64,000 bases of DNA from Microbacterium paraoxydans. Its GTDB lineage: Bacteria > Actinomycetota > Actinomycetes > Actinomycetales > Microbacteriaceae. This document shows, one piece after another, positions 53,001 to 62,910 of this stretch (the first letter of the stretch is position 1; every line of letters starts with the position of its first letter). The DNA lies in the NCBI RefSeq assembly GCF_020524545.1, contig NZ_JAIVLG010000006.1, forward strand, positions 372,001 through 436,000, in the 5' to 3' direction. Below the pieces are notes generated by a model. It saw nothing but the letters and a program-made list of their open reading frames with translations. It was not told the origin of the DNA and did no database searches. A program made the translations under genes and the position numbers.

Positions 53001-56000
53001 TCAACCAGCCGCCGTACGCCGTGAAGGACGCCGTGGTCGTGCGACCAGGGCGGGAGATCGCGGTCCCAGTCCTCGCGAACGACTCCGATCCCGAGGGAGA
53101 CAAGATCTCCCTCGTCAAGGACGGCCTGGAACTTCCGGAGGGGCTGGAGGCACGGGTCTCCGGAGACCGCGTGCTCGTTCAGGCACCGGACGCACCCACC
53201 GAGACCTCCCTGCAGTACACGGTCTCGGATTCCCGTGGGGCGACCGCGATGGCGACTCTGCAGATCACGGTGGACGAGGACGTCCCCCTGCAAGCGCCCG
53301 TCGCGCGCGACGACCGATTGCAGCCCGCTGATCTGAAGGACGGCGGACTGACCGCTGACCTCGACATCCTGGCCAACGACGAAGACCCGGACGGCACGAC
53401 CGACCGGCTCACCGTCGATGTCGGCGAAGGCGGAACGCGGCTCGAGAACGGAAAGGTACGCGTCACCGTCACCGAAGAGCTGCAGTTGATCCGCTACACC
53501 CTCACGGACCGCGACGATCTGCAGGCGTCGGCGTTCATCTTCGTCCCCTCGCGGGCGGACCTGCGCCCGACGCTCACGTCGACCAAGCCGCTCGAAGTGG
53601 TCAGCGGTGAGACCGAGATCCTCCCGCTGTCGGAGTACGTGACCGTGGCGGGCGGCGGCGACGTCGTCATTACCGAGAAGGCGAAGATCAGCGCAAGTCA
53701 CGCCGACGGCGCAGATCTGCTCCAGGACGAGAAGACGCTGATCTACACGTCCGCCGCCGGCTACTTCGGGCCGGACGCGCTCACGTTCGAGGTCACGGAC
53801 GGCGACGGGCCGGACGACCCGGAGGGACGCAAGGCCACGCTCAGCATCCCCATCAATGTGCTGCCTCCGGAGAACCAGCAGCCGACCTTCGTCCAGGGGC
53901 AGGTCAACGTGGCCCCCGGCGAGTCCGCGGTCGCGCTCGACCTCGCGGCGCTGACCGACGACCCCGATCCCGAGGATGCCGGGAAGCACGACTACTCCTT
54001 GGTCGGCGGCGAGGGCAAGGGCGTGTCCGCGCGGGTCGACGGCGACGAGCTCCTGGTCGAAGCGTCGTCGAACGCCAAGAAGGGCACGACGGTCACGCTG
54101 CGACTGCGGGTCTCCGACGGCACGACCGAGCCCGTCGAGGGAATCGTCACCGTCCTCGTCACGGCATCGACCCGTCCCATGCCCGCGGCGAACACCGACA
54201 CCATCTCCGAAGCGGATGCGGGCGAGACCATCACGGTCCCCGCTCTCGCCAACGACTTCAACCCGTTCCCCGAGACCCCGCTGAAGATCGTGTCCGCGGT
54301 GACGGAGTCGGGCGGAGGCGAGGTCGGCTTCACCGATGACCAGGTGACCATCACTCCGTCGAAGTCGTTCGTGGGCACGCTCGTCGTCCGCTATCGCATC
54401 CAGGATGCGACCGAGGACCCCGACCGGGAGGTCAACGGACAGATCGTCGTGACGGTGCAGGACGTTCCGGACGCACCCGGCGTGCCGGTCATCGCGAGCG
54501 TGCAGGATCGTACCGTCGTGGTGTCGTTCTCCGCACCGTCGAACAACGGAGCAGAGATCACGAAGTACACCGTGAGGTCGGTGGGCGGGAACCCGTACAC
54601 CAAGGAGTGCCAGTCCACGACGTGCACGCTCGACGGGCTCACCAACAACGTCGAGTACACGTTCCAGGTGACCGCGACCAACCGCGTGGGCGAGTCGCAG
54701 CCCTCCGCGACCTCCGCCCCTGCGCGACCCGATGCGCGTCCCGACACACCGAACCCGCCCACCCTGGAATTCGGGGACAAGTCCCTCAAGGTGGCCTGGA
54801 AGACGCCGAGCACCCCGGGTTCACCGGTCGAGCGGTACACGCTCGAGATCTCGCCCGCGCCGCCGTCCGGCGTCACGCAGAAGGAGGTCACGGGCAACTC
54901 CACCACGTGGGAGGGGCTCGAGAACGGGTCGGATTACCAGGTGCGGGTCCAGGCGCACAACAGGGCCCCCGATCCCTCCAGCTGGAGCGGCTGGTCCGCC
55001 TCCGAGATCCCGGCCGGCCCGCCGAAGGCGCCCGCGGCGCCCACGACGACCGAGCTCGCCCCGGTCGGAGACCAGGCGCAGATGCAGGTGAGCTGGGTAG
55101 CACCCGACAACAACGGTGACGCCATCCGCGGGTACCGTCTCGAGGTCCTGCAGGGCGGCCAGGTCGTGAACACGCTGACCCCCGGGCCTGAGGCGCGGAG
55201 CCAGGCCATCCAGGTCCAGCCCTCCCAGACCCCGTACACCTACCGCATCCAGGCCTACAACAAGGCCGACTGGGGCGAGATGAGTGCGCCGTCTGCCCCT
55301 CGTCGCGGCGTCATCCCGCCGGGAGCGCCGACGGGCCTGAAAGTCACCGAAGGGGACCGCAGTCTGACCCTCGCCTTCAACGCCGGTTCCAGCGGCGGGG
55401 CGGCGAGCAGCGAGATCAGCTACCAGTACCGTCTGAACGGCGGTGGCGGGTGGTCGGCCCTTCCCGGAAACCAGAAGATCGGCGGCCTGACCAACGGGAC
55501 GAACTACTCCGTCGAGGTGCGCGCGGTCGCCAACGTCAGCGGCTCCACCTATGCCGGAGCGGCGTCGAAGTCGGCGAGCGGCAAGCCGTATGGAAAGCCG
55601 CATGCTCCGACGGTGAGCGCGGATCCGCTCTCGACCCAGGTACGTCTGAAGTGGAACGCGAACGGTTCGGACAACGGACGACCGATCGAGACCGTGCAGA
55701 TCAGCATCGACGGCGGAGGCTGGCAGAACGTCAGCAAGACCGGCTCGACCGACGTCGGGAACGGGCACAGCCAGAAGCACTCGATCCGTGCCCGCGCGCA
55801 GGACTCGACGGGCGCGTGGTCCGATCCCAGCGGGACCGCCTCCGCGACCTCCTCGCCGCCGCCGCAGCCCCGTGCCTGGGTGACGAGAGGAACGGCCGGG
55901 AACTGGCCCGGTCAGTGCACCGACGGCACGTGCGCGAAGTTCGTGATCAACACCTCGAACTTCCCCGCAGGGCGCTACGAGGTGTGGTGCAACAGCAACG

Positions 56001-56155
56001 CGCCGCTCGCCGGACCGCGGTTCGCGGGTGGCTCGAGCTGGAACATCCCCGCCAACGGCTCCATCGAGATCGGCTGCTTCCACGGCGCGGGTGGCCGCGG
56101 CTACGAGGTGTGGGTCACGATCGGCGGCACCGACTACGAACGCCGCGCCTGGTAG
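50081..56155 (+). CDS. Giant membrane-anchored Ig-like/FN3 repeat protein
   Basis: 2024 residues. A single membrane helix (about 12-33) follows a short basic cytoplasmic N-terminus. Residues 34-355 look like a beta-propeller (repeated VLVVDESASTVTAID, AAILDEKSGDLWVVP types). From about 398 to 1460 run about eleven cadherin-like/Ig-like repeats of 95-100 residues with the signature VLxND-DPDGD and DGRGG-type turns; then five FN3 domains (about 1461-1915). A C-terminal domain with CTDGTC, WCNSN and GCFHG could hold disulphides. No sortase motif. It heads the operon and is probably an extracellular, envelope-spanning adhesin or scaffold. Confidence 0.85.
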   Translation: MKALSWMRARPKTLASAAGVTVGVIALTTMAFTYEGFPTTKVDLNDGGVWITKTSSLLVGHFNHESTVLDGGLRTTSENYDILQAAANVLVVDESASTVTAIDPARVSLGDSTIIPSSAKVAMGASTAAILDEKSGDLWVVPVKGIASFEIEAAEPVAELGENADVTVADDGTVFALSAERSEVVTVPVDNEGAPRDTSTASIGDVDAAAKPTITAVGRTPVVLDEAAGVVTTPGGFRTEIPGAKDAVLQQASAANDAVAIATPSALVRVPLDGSDPEETSAGSAGTAAAPVWLRGCTYGAWAGSATFIRECPGDSDDVNAPIEGAEDSANLTFRVNRDVIILNDAVGGAAWMANESLQRVDNWNDLTPPEGETENEEDSTEETIETTLPERSEQNTPPIAEDDSYGVRPGATTLLPVLDNDNDPDGDVLVAALAEAQPAIGTVQPINNGGSLQIAVDEKASGTASFTYEVDDGRGGKDTAVVTLAVHDWNENGAPTPKRKTALAVETGGTISYNILPDWIDPDGDDIYLKEVIAAPGDEVDFSKDGQITYKATASLQGRKDVQVTVADAFGKLGTSTIALDIRPQGSTNPKTNADHVITKVGEQVTIAPTANDTSTSREPLRLSRVLDTPGATIVPNTPNKTFTFMAEKAGVYYVQYQVTTGPKNGEGLVRVDVMPESETDLPPVAVRDVALLPTGGDVLLGVLNNDTDPGGGILVVQSVSLEPNSGISVSVLNHETLRITDQGALEEQVRIKYRISNGSKSAEGEVVVIPIPAPDELLQPIANPDTATVRVGDVVTIPVLDNDTHPSDDVMHLEPELIEPFVDPEDGEAFVSQDSVRFKAGPEAKTVYLTYEVVDSRQQKAAGYVTIQILPIDEDNNAAPRPQDLVARTLAGTEVNIAVPLDGIDTDGDSVELVGLDSSPTKGRVLNGPNYFTYEAFDGASGVDVFKYRVRDRLGKEGVATIRVGIAPAEEINQPPYAVKDAVVVRPGREIAVPVLANDSDPEGDKISLVKDGLELPEGLEARVSGDRVLVQAPDAPTETSLQYTVSDSRGATAMATLQITVDEDVPLQAPVARDDRLQPADLKDGGLTADLDILANDEDPDGTTDRLTVDVGEGGTRLENGKVRVTVTEELQLIRYTLTDRDDLQASAFIFVPSRADLRPTLTSTKPLEVVSGETEILPLSEYVTVAGGGDVVITEKAKISASHADGADLLQDEKTLIYTSAAGYFGPDALTFEVTDGDGPDDPEGRKATLSIPINVLPPENQQPTFVQGQVNVAPGESAVALDLAALTDDPDPEDAGKHDYSLVGGEGKGVSARVDGDELLVEASSNAKKGTTVTLRLRVSDGTTEPVEGIVTVLVTASTRPMPAANTDTISEADAGETITVPALANDFNPFPETPLKIVSAVTESGGGEVGFTDDQVTITPSKSFVGTLVVRYRIQDATEDPDREVNGQIVVTVQDVPDAPGVPVIASVQDRTVVVSFSAPSNNGAEITKYTVRSVGGNPYTKECQSTTCTLDGLTNNVEYTFQVTATNRVGESQPSATSAPARPDARPDTPNPPTLEFGDKSLKVAWKTPSTPGSPVERYTLEISPAPPSGVTQKEVTGNSTTWEGLENGSDYQVRVQAHNRAPDPSSWSGWSASEIPAGPPKAPAAPTTTELAPVGDQAQMQVSWVAPDNNGDAIRGYRLEVLQGGQVVNTLTPGPEARSQAIQVQPSQTPYTYRIQAYNKADWGEMSAPSAPRRGVIPPGAPTGLKVTEGDRSLTLAFNAGSSGGAASSEISYQYRLNGGGGWSALPGNQKIGGLTNGTNYSVEVRAVANVSGSTYAGAASKSASGKPYGKPHAPTVSADPLSTQVRLKWNANGSDNGRPIETVQISIDGGGWQNVSKTGSTDVGNGHSQKHSIRARAQDSTGAWSDPSGTASATSSPPPQPRAWVTRGTAGNWPGQCTDGTCAKFVINTSNFPAGRYEVWCNSNAPLAGPRFAGGSSWNIPANGSIEIGCFHGAGGRGYEVWVTIGGTDYERRAW

Positions 56156-56191
56156 CGGCGCCCCTTCCATCCGAGAGGAAGCAGTACTCCC

Positions 56192-57162
<971 letters not shown>

Positions 57163-57163
<1 letters not shown>

Positions 57164-58425
57164 TGACCGCGGAGGCCCTTCAGGCGTCGACGCCGCAGAC
57201 GGAACGCGACGCCGGATGGCGTGACATCGCGGCCGTCCTCGGTGCGCGCGCATTGACGCGCCTCCGGAAAGTCACCGCTGCGATCCGGCCGCTCGCCTGG
57301 GTCCTGATGGCCCTCGCCGTCGTGTTCTGGGTACTCGGACAGATCGCCGGCTGGGCGGAGTTCACCGTCGCAGCCGTCGTGATCGCGATCGCCGTGACGC
57401 TGTGTGCGATGTTCCTCATCGGCCGCACCGCCTACGACGTCTCGCTCGACCTCGCCCGCACCCGCGTGGTGGTGGGGGAGCGCGCGGTCGGTGCCCTCAC
57501 CCTGGCCAACCGCGGCAGCAGGGCGATCCTCCCGTCGCGCGTGGTGCTCCCGGTGGGAGCCGGACGTGGTGAGTTCGGGATCCAGCGCCTCGCCCCCGGG
57601 GAGGAGGCGGAGGAGCTCTTCGCCATCCCGACCCAGAAGCGCGGTGTCGTCAAGGTCGGCCCCGTGAGCGTCGTGCGCGGAGATCCGCTCGGTCTCTTCG
57701 AACGAGCGCACCGCCGGGACGACCCGGTGGACCTGTTCGTGCACCCGCGCACTGTGCTGTTCGACGGCCAGTCCCTCGGCTACCTGCGCGACCTGGAAGG
57801 ACTCCCGGCCACGGATCTCTCGCGCGACGACGTCTCATTCCACGCGCTGCTGGAGTATCAGCCGGGCGACGATCTGCGTCATGTGCACTGGCGGTCGACC
57901 GCCCGCACCGGCACGATGATGGTCCGTCAGTACGAGGAGACCCGGCGTTCGCACTTCGTGATCGGTCTCTCGCGCTCGCTGGGCGACTACGCCACCGCCG
58001 AGGACTTCGAACTCGGCATCTCGGCGGCGGGCTCGATCGGCCTCCGCGCGCTCCGCGACTCGCAGCGTGTCGACGTGCGCGTGCAGGGGCGCGAGCTGCC
58101 CGCAGGCACCGGCAAGCAGCTCCTGGACTCCCTCTCAGCCGTCGAGAGCAGCAAGCCGCGGGAAGGTGGCATCGCCGATCTCGCCGGAATCGTGTCGGTC
58201 ACGATGCCGTTGGCCAGCGTGGTGGTGCTCGTGTGCGGGTCGCGGGTGCGCTCCGACGATCTGCGCCTCGCGTGCTCGCGGCTGCCTTTCGGCGCGAAGG
58301 TGCTGGCCGTCGTCGCGGACACCAGTGTGACGGCCCCGGCGCTTCGACGGATCGGCGACGCCGACGTGGTCACCGTCGGCGCGCTCGAACAGATTCCGAT
58401 CGCTCTGCAGAAGGTGCTCGCATGA
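57163..58425 (+). CDS. DUF58 domain protein
   Basis: 420 residues. Two membrane helices (about 48-68 and 70-90) are followed by a beta-rich region and the DUF58 core: GDPLGLFERAHRRD, the YQPGDDLRHVHWRSTARTG motif near residue 232, and a degenerate VWA-like C-terminus. DUF58 proteins are the standard partners of MoxR ATPases. Both ends overlap neighbours by ATGA. Inferred role: membrane client or adaptor in assembly of the structure built by this operon. Confidence 0.92.
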
Positions 58426-60818
58426 CCGTGCCCGACACCGGCCCCGGCGGTCTCGCCGTGCGCCGCTGGATCCTCGACCTGGGCGCGACCGCGCTCCTCG
58501 TGGTGACCGCGCTGATCGGTTTCTGGCCGACCTTCGCCGGTCCGTCTTTCCTCCCGGCCGCCGTCGGGGGCATCCTGATCGGCCTCGCGATCGCGGCGGT
58601 CGCGACCTGGCGGCGCTGGGGCATCCTGATCACGGCCGGACTCACGGTCGCCGCCTACTTCGTCTTCGGCGGGGCCCTCGCGCTGCCGCAGACCTCCATC
58701 CTCGGATTCATCCCGACGATCGAGACGCTGCAGAAGCTCGCGGTGGGAACAGTGACCGCCTGGAAGCAGATGCTCACCACCGTCGCTCCGGTGGCTGCGG
58801 TCGACGGACACCTCGTGGTCCCGTTCCTGCTGGCGCTCGTCGTCACCACGCTGACCGCGTCTCTCGCGCTCCGATTGCCGCAGGTCGCCTGGGCGTTGCT
58901 CCCCGCCGGTGTGCTGCTCATGCTCGTCATCGCGCTCGGCACCCCGGAGCCTGCCTTCCCCCTGGTGCAGGGACTCGTGTTCGCCGTGGTGAGCATGTCG
59001 TGGCTCGCGCTCCGGCAGTTGTGGGCACCGCAGAACATGGCCGTCTCGGTCAGCGAGGTCGACCCTTCGCGTGCGACGCAGATGCGCACCCGACGGCTAC
59101 TGGCGGGAGTCGCCGTGCTGGCCATCGCCGCAGGCACCGGCGTCGCCGTGAGCGCCGTCGCGACCCCCGCGCAGCCGCGGCAGGTGTTCCGCGACGTGAT
59201 CATCCCTCCGTTCGACATCCGCGACTACCCGAGCCCGCTTCAGGCGTTCCGCAAGAACGTGCGCGACGAAGCCTCGGACACCCTCTTCACGGTGCAGGGG
59301 CTCCCCAAGGGCGCACGCGTCCGCACGGCCGTCATGGATCAGTTCGACGGCATGGTCTACAACGTCACGGACGGCGGCCCCACGTCGTCGAGCGCGTTCG
59401 CGCCGCTGCGCTCGAACATGACCCCCGATGCCGAGGGCGTCCCGGTCACGCTGAAGTTCGCGATCGACGGCTATCGCGGCGTCTGGATGCCTACCGCAGG
59501 CGAACTGTCCGAGATCCGGTTCGAGGGCGCGCGCGCCGAAGACCTGCGTCGCGGCACCTATGTCAACACCGTGACCGGTACCGCGGTGGCGACCCCGAAG
59601 CTCGCTGAGGGCGATGAGTACATCGTCGATGCGGTCCTGCCCGCCGCCCCCGACGACGAACAGCTCGCCGAAGTGCCGTTCGGCAAAGTGGCGCTGCCGA
59701 CGCCGAGCAACGTTCCGGAAGAGCTCACCTCCCTTGCCGCGGAGACCGTCTCGGGTGCGGAGACACCGATCGAACAGGTGCGGGCGCTGGAGAACTTCCT
59801 CGCCGAAGGCGGCTTCTTCAGCCACGGGCTCGAGGGAGAAGTGCTGTCCCGCGCGGGCCACACGGCCGAGCGCATCTCGACGCTGGTCGGTGCCGACCAG
59901 ATGATCGGCGACGACGAGCAGTACGCCGTGGCGATGGCGTTGCTCGCCGGCCAGCTGGACATCCCGGCGCGCGTCGTCATGGGGTACTACCCCGAGGACG
60001 AGCAGGCAGGAGAGGCGGTCTTCGCCGCCACGGGCGACAACGTGCACGCATGGGTCGAGGTGAACTTCGAGGGTGTCGGGTGGGTGACCTTCAACCCGAC
60101 GCCACCCGAGGACCAGGTGCCGAACGACCAGAACACCAAGCCGCGCGTCGACCCGAAGCCGCAGGTTCTGCAGCCGCCGCCCCCGCCACAGGAGCCCGTC
60201 GATCTGCCGCCGACGCTTCCCGACGACCGCGAGTCCGAGGATGAGAGCCTGAACCTCGCGGGCATCATCGGTGCGATCCTCGTGATCGGCGGCATCTCGC
60301 TGGCGGTGATCGCGCTGCTCGCGTCGCCCTTCATCGTGATCGGCGCCTGGAAGGCGGCGAAGCGTCGTGCCCGTCGCGCCGCGGCTCGCACCGCCGACCG
60401 CATCAGCGGCGGGTGGGACGAGCTGACCGATCGCGCGATCGACTACGGCGCGCGGCTGACTCCCGGCGGAACCCGGACCGAAGAGGCCGAGGCGGTCGCC
60501 GCCGCATTGACGGTGCCGCGGGTCACCGCGCTGGCCGAGCGCGCCGACGCCGAGGTGTTCGGGCCCACCGAGCCGAGCCCCCAGGATGTGGAGGCCTTCT
60601 GGCACGAGGTCGACGGCATCGTCGGTGGGCTCGGGAAGGACGCCGGCTTCTGGAAGCGGGTGAAGGCGCGCCTGAGCGTTCGCTCGCTGGTCGGCGGCAC
60701 CGCGATCTCGAACGGCCTGCAGAACCTCAAGGAAGCCGCGACCGCGCGCGTGCGCCGCGAACCTGGCACCATCAAGAGCAGCACGACGCCCCCGTCCTCC
60801 GAGAGTGAGACCCCATGA
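58422..60818 (+). CDS. TgpA-like transglutaminase-fold membrane protein, catalytically degenerate
   Basis: 798 residues from the ATG at 58422. About six N-terminal helices, an extracytoplasmic domain (about 260-600), a Pro-rich linker, one more helix near 610-640 and a cytoplasmic tail. The transglutaminase-like core aligns with TgpA/YebA-type proteins, but the catalytic Cys position is Asp (G496-D-D498-EQYA) and the Asp position is Asn (F-N558-PTPP); only H542 (NVHAWVEV) remains. The protein therefore probably binds rather than cleaves peptides. MoxR-DUF58-TgpA is a common trio. Coupled by ATGA overlaps on both sides. Confidence 0.9.
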   Translation: MTVPDTGPGGLAVRRWILDLGATALLVVTALIGFWPTFAGPSFLPAAVGGILIGLAIAAVATWRRWGILITAGLTVAAYFVFGGALALPQTSILGFIPTIETLQKLAVGTVTAWKQMLTTVAPVAAVDGHLVVPFLLALVVTTLTASLALRLPQVAWALLPAGVLLMLVIALGTPEPAFPLVQGLVFAVVSMSWLALRQLWAPQNMAVSVSEVDPSRATQMRTRRLLAGVAVLAIAAGTGVAVSAVATPAQPRQVFRDVIIPPFDIRDYPSPLQAFRKNVRDEASDTLFTVQGLPKGARVRTAVMDQFDGMVYNVTDGGPTSSSAFAPLRSNMTPDAEGVPVTLKFAIDGYRGVWMPTAGELSEIRFEGARAEDLRRGTYVNTVTGTAVATPKLAEGDEYIVDAVLPAAPDDEQLAEVPFGKVALPTPSNVPEELTSLAAETVSGAETPIEQVRALENFLAEGGFFSHGLEGEVLSRAGHTAERISTLVGADQMIGDDEQYAVAMALLAGQLDIPARVVMGYYPEDEQAGEAVFAATGDNVHAWVEVNFEGVGWVTFNPTPPEDQVPNDQNTKPRVDPKPQVLQPPPPPQEPVDLPPTLPDDRESEDESLNLAGIIGAILVIGGISLAVIALLASPFIVIGAWKAAKRRARRAAARTADRISGGWDELTDRAIDYGARLTPGGTRTEEAEAVAAALTVPRVTALAERADAEVFGPTEPSPQDVEAFWHEVDGIVGGLGKDAGFWKRVKARLSVRSLVGGTAISNGLQNLKEAATARVRREPGTIKSSTTPPSSESETP

Positions 60819-62098
60819 CGCAGCCTGCGCTCGATCAGATCGCGCCCCTCTCCCGTCGCGCGGTCGCCTATGTCATCGATGCCCTGATCGCGGGGGGACT
60901 CGCGATCGTGCTCGGCGGGGGACTCCTGGTCGCCGCGTCGCTCACCGGAAGCGTCGAAGGGATGCTCGGTGTCCTCCTCGTCGGCGGTCCGGTGGTGGGC
61001 CTCGTGCTGCTCGGCTGGTTCGTGGTCTACACGGTGATGCAGGCGGGAGCCGGCTCGATCGGCATGCGCGCCCAGGGGGTGCGGCTCGTCGCGGCGGCGA
61101 ACGCAGGCCCGCTCGGCTTCGGGCGCGCGCTGCTTCGCAACATCGTGTTCGGTCTCACCGCCGCGATCGTGGTGGGGTACTTCACTCCGCTCTTCGACGG
61201 ATCGGGGCGGTTCCAGGGGTGGCACGACAAGGTCGCAGGCTCCCTGATCCTGGATGCCCGAACGGCAGGGGGCCTGGGGCCCGCGCCCGAGGCAGCCTCC
61301 GCATCGTCCGCTCCCGCGCCGGGCCTCGCGACGCCGATGACCCCTCCCGCGATCCCCGGGCTCCCTCAGGCCGTTCCGGCTCCGACTGCTCCGACGGCTC
61401 CGACTGCTCCGACGGCTCCGACCGCCTCCGATCCGGTGTCTGCGCCGGCGTCCTCGTCCCTCCCCCCGCGCCCGGCTGCGCCCGCTGCGCCGGCGGTCGA
61501 GAGCGGATCCCTCATCGCCTTCGTCCCGGGTATCACCCAGGATGCGCCGTCGAGGTCGGAGCCCCTCGCCCAGCCCGAACCCCAGCCGGGGCCCGAACTC
61601 GACGAGACCGTCCAGCCGCACCCTGCGGCTCCCGCGGCGCCGCCCGCCCCGCCTGTCCCTCCTGCGCCGGTCGCCGCGCCGCCCGCCCCGCCGCTTCCGG
61701 TGGACGCTTCCCCGGTGGCGCCGGAGGTGGCCGAGCAGGACGATGATCTGGAGGAGACGCGGATCAGCGTCCCCGGCCATCGTCTGGTCTTCACCTGGGA
61801 TGACGGCACACGGGTCTCCGTGTCGCGGCGCACCATCTTCGGCCGCAACCCCGCGCCCGAGGAGGGGGCGACACTCGTGCCCGTGCGTGACGAGACGCTG
61901 TCGCTCTCCAAGACGCATTTCGAGGCCGCCGCCGAGACGTCCGGCGGGTGGGTGCGTGACCGGCACTCGACCAACGGAATGACCATCGTCCGCGACGGCC
62001 AGCGCATCGCGTGCCCGGCCGGACAGCGGGTACCGGTGCGCCTGGGTGACGCGATCGAGATCGGTGACCGCATCGTGACCATCGGCGGATACGCATGA
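60815..62098 (+). CDS. RDD domain and FHA domain protein
   Basis: 427 residues. The N-terminal RDD membrane domain (LSRRAVAYVIDALIAGG and three helices, about 10-145; GSIGMRAQGVRLV) is followed by a Pro/Ala-rich linker (about 150-310, with an APTAPTAPTAP run from a tandem DNA repeat near 61380-61430). The C-terminal FHA domain has TIFGRNP, LSKTHFE and HSTNGM, the phosphothreonine-binding loop set. It probably recruits phosphorylated partners to the membrane. Overlaps both neighbours (ATGA). Confidence 0.9.
   Translation: MTQPALDQIAPLSRRAVAYVIDALIAGGLAIVLGGGLLVAASLTGSVEGMLGVLLVGGPVVGLVLLGWFVVYTVMQAGAGSIGMRAQGVRLVAAANAGPLGFGRALLRNIVFGLTAAIVVGYFTPLFDGSGRFQGWHDKVAGSLILDARTAGGLGPAPEAASASSAPAPGLATPMTPPAIPGLPQAVPAPTAPTAPTAPTAPTASDPVSAPASSSLPPRPAAPAAPAVESGSLIAFVPGITQDAPSRSEPLAQPEPQPGPELDETVQPHPAAPAAPPAPPVPPAPVAAPPAPPLPVDASPVAPEVAEQDDDLEETRISVPGHRLVFTWDDGTRVSVSRRTIFGRNPAPEEGATLVPVRDETLSLSKTHFEAAAETSGGWVRDRHSTNGMTIVRDGQRIACPAGQRVPVRLGDAIEIGDRIVTIGGYA
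61380..61430 (+). repeat. In-frame tandem repeat in the RDD-FHA linker
   Basis: CTCCGACTGCTCCGACGG units of about 18 bases repeat roughly 2.8 times and encode Ala-Pro-Thr triplets. The linker length may vary by slippage without frameshift because the basic unit is nine bases. Confidence 0.75.
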
Positions 62099-62910
62099 GG
62101 CCGGGACTGATCGTCTCCACCGGCTCGGCGACGCACCCGGGGCTCCGGCGCGCGCTGAACGAAGACGCGCATCTGGCTTCGGCCCCGGTGTTCCTGGTCG
62201 CCGACGGGATGGGCGGGCATGAGGCCGGTGAGCGCGCGAGCGCCGCCGTCATCGCCGAGTTCGCTCGCTACATCGGCCGTCCCGCGCTCGCGCTCGATGA
62301 CGTCCGGCACGCCCTCTCCGTCTCGCGGACGAGCGTGGAGGATCTGTCGACCTCGGGCAACGGTCGCGCCGGGACGACCCTCAGCGGTGTCGTCATCGCC
62401 TCGGTCGACGGTATGGGCTACTGGCTCGCGGTGAACATCGGCGACTCCCGGACCTATCGTCTCGCCGACGGCGAGCTGGAGCAGATCAGCGTCGATCACT
62501 CGGTGGTGCAGGAGCTGATCGAGTCCGGTGAGCTCTCCGTCGAGGACGCCCTCTCCGACCGCCGACGGAACATCATCACCAGGGCGATCGGTGCCAGCAG
62601 CACGGGCGACGCCGACTATTGGATGTTCCCCGCAGAGCTCGGCGATCGCATGCTCGTGTGCTCGGACGGTCTGACCTCCGAGGTGCCCGACAGCCGCATC
62701 CGTGAGGTACTGGCCTCGGAATCCGATCCGCAGAAGGCGGCCGACACGTTGACGGCCGATGCCGTGAGCGCCGGGGGCAGAGACAACATCACCGTCATCG
62801 TCGTGGATGCGGTCTCGGTGGCTTCGCGGCCGGGAACGCTGACGGCCACCGACGACGACCTCGACGCAGACACACGTCCACGAGAAGCCACAGCAGGAGG
62901 GGTTCGCTGA
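62095..62910 (+). CDS. PP2C family Ser/Thr protein phosphatase
   Basis: 271 residues. Metal-binding and catalytic motifs are complete: LRRALNEDAHL, VADGMGGHEAGERAS, NIGDSRTYRL, CSDGLTSEV and GGRDNITVIVVD. It removes phosphate from Ser/Thr residues of proteins, presumably including ligands of the FHA proteins on either side. It starts in overlap with the RDD-FHA gene and ends in TGATG overlap with the next. The matching kinase is probably beyond the window. Confidence 0.93.
   Translation: MRPGLIVSTGSATHPGLRRALNEDAHLASAPVFLVADGMGGHEAGERASAAVIAEFARYIGRPALALDDVRHALSVSRTSVEDLSTSGNGRAGTTLSGVVIASVDGMGYWLAVNIGDSRTYRLADGELEQISVDHSVVQELIESGELSVEDALSDRRRNIITRAIGASSTGDADYWMFPAELGDRMLVCSDGLTSEVPDSRIREVLASESDPQKAADTLTADAVSAGGRDNITVIVVDAVSVASRPGTLTATDDDLDADTRPREATAGGVR

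Noticed and set aside
50429..53989. 1186-codon minus-strand frame opposite the giant repeat protein
   Set aside because: It mirrors the repeat structure of the sense gene and lacks any domain of its own.
61380..61430. Mobile or regulatory repeat
   Set aside because: The repeat is in frame and simply encodes the Ala-Pro-Thr linker of the RDD-FHA protein.
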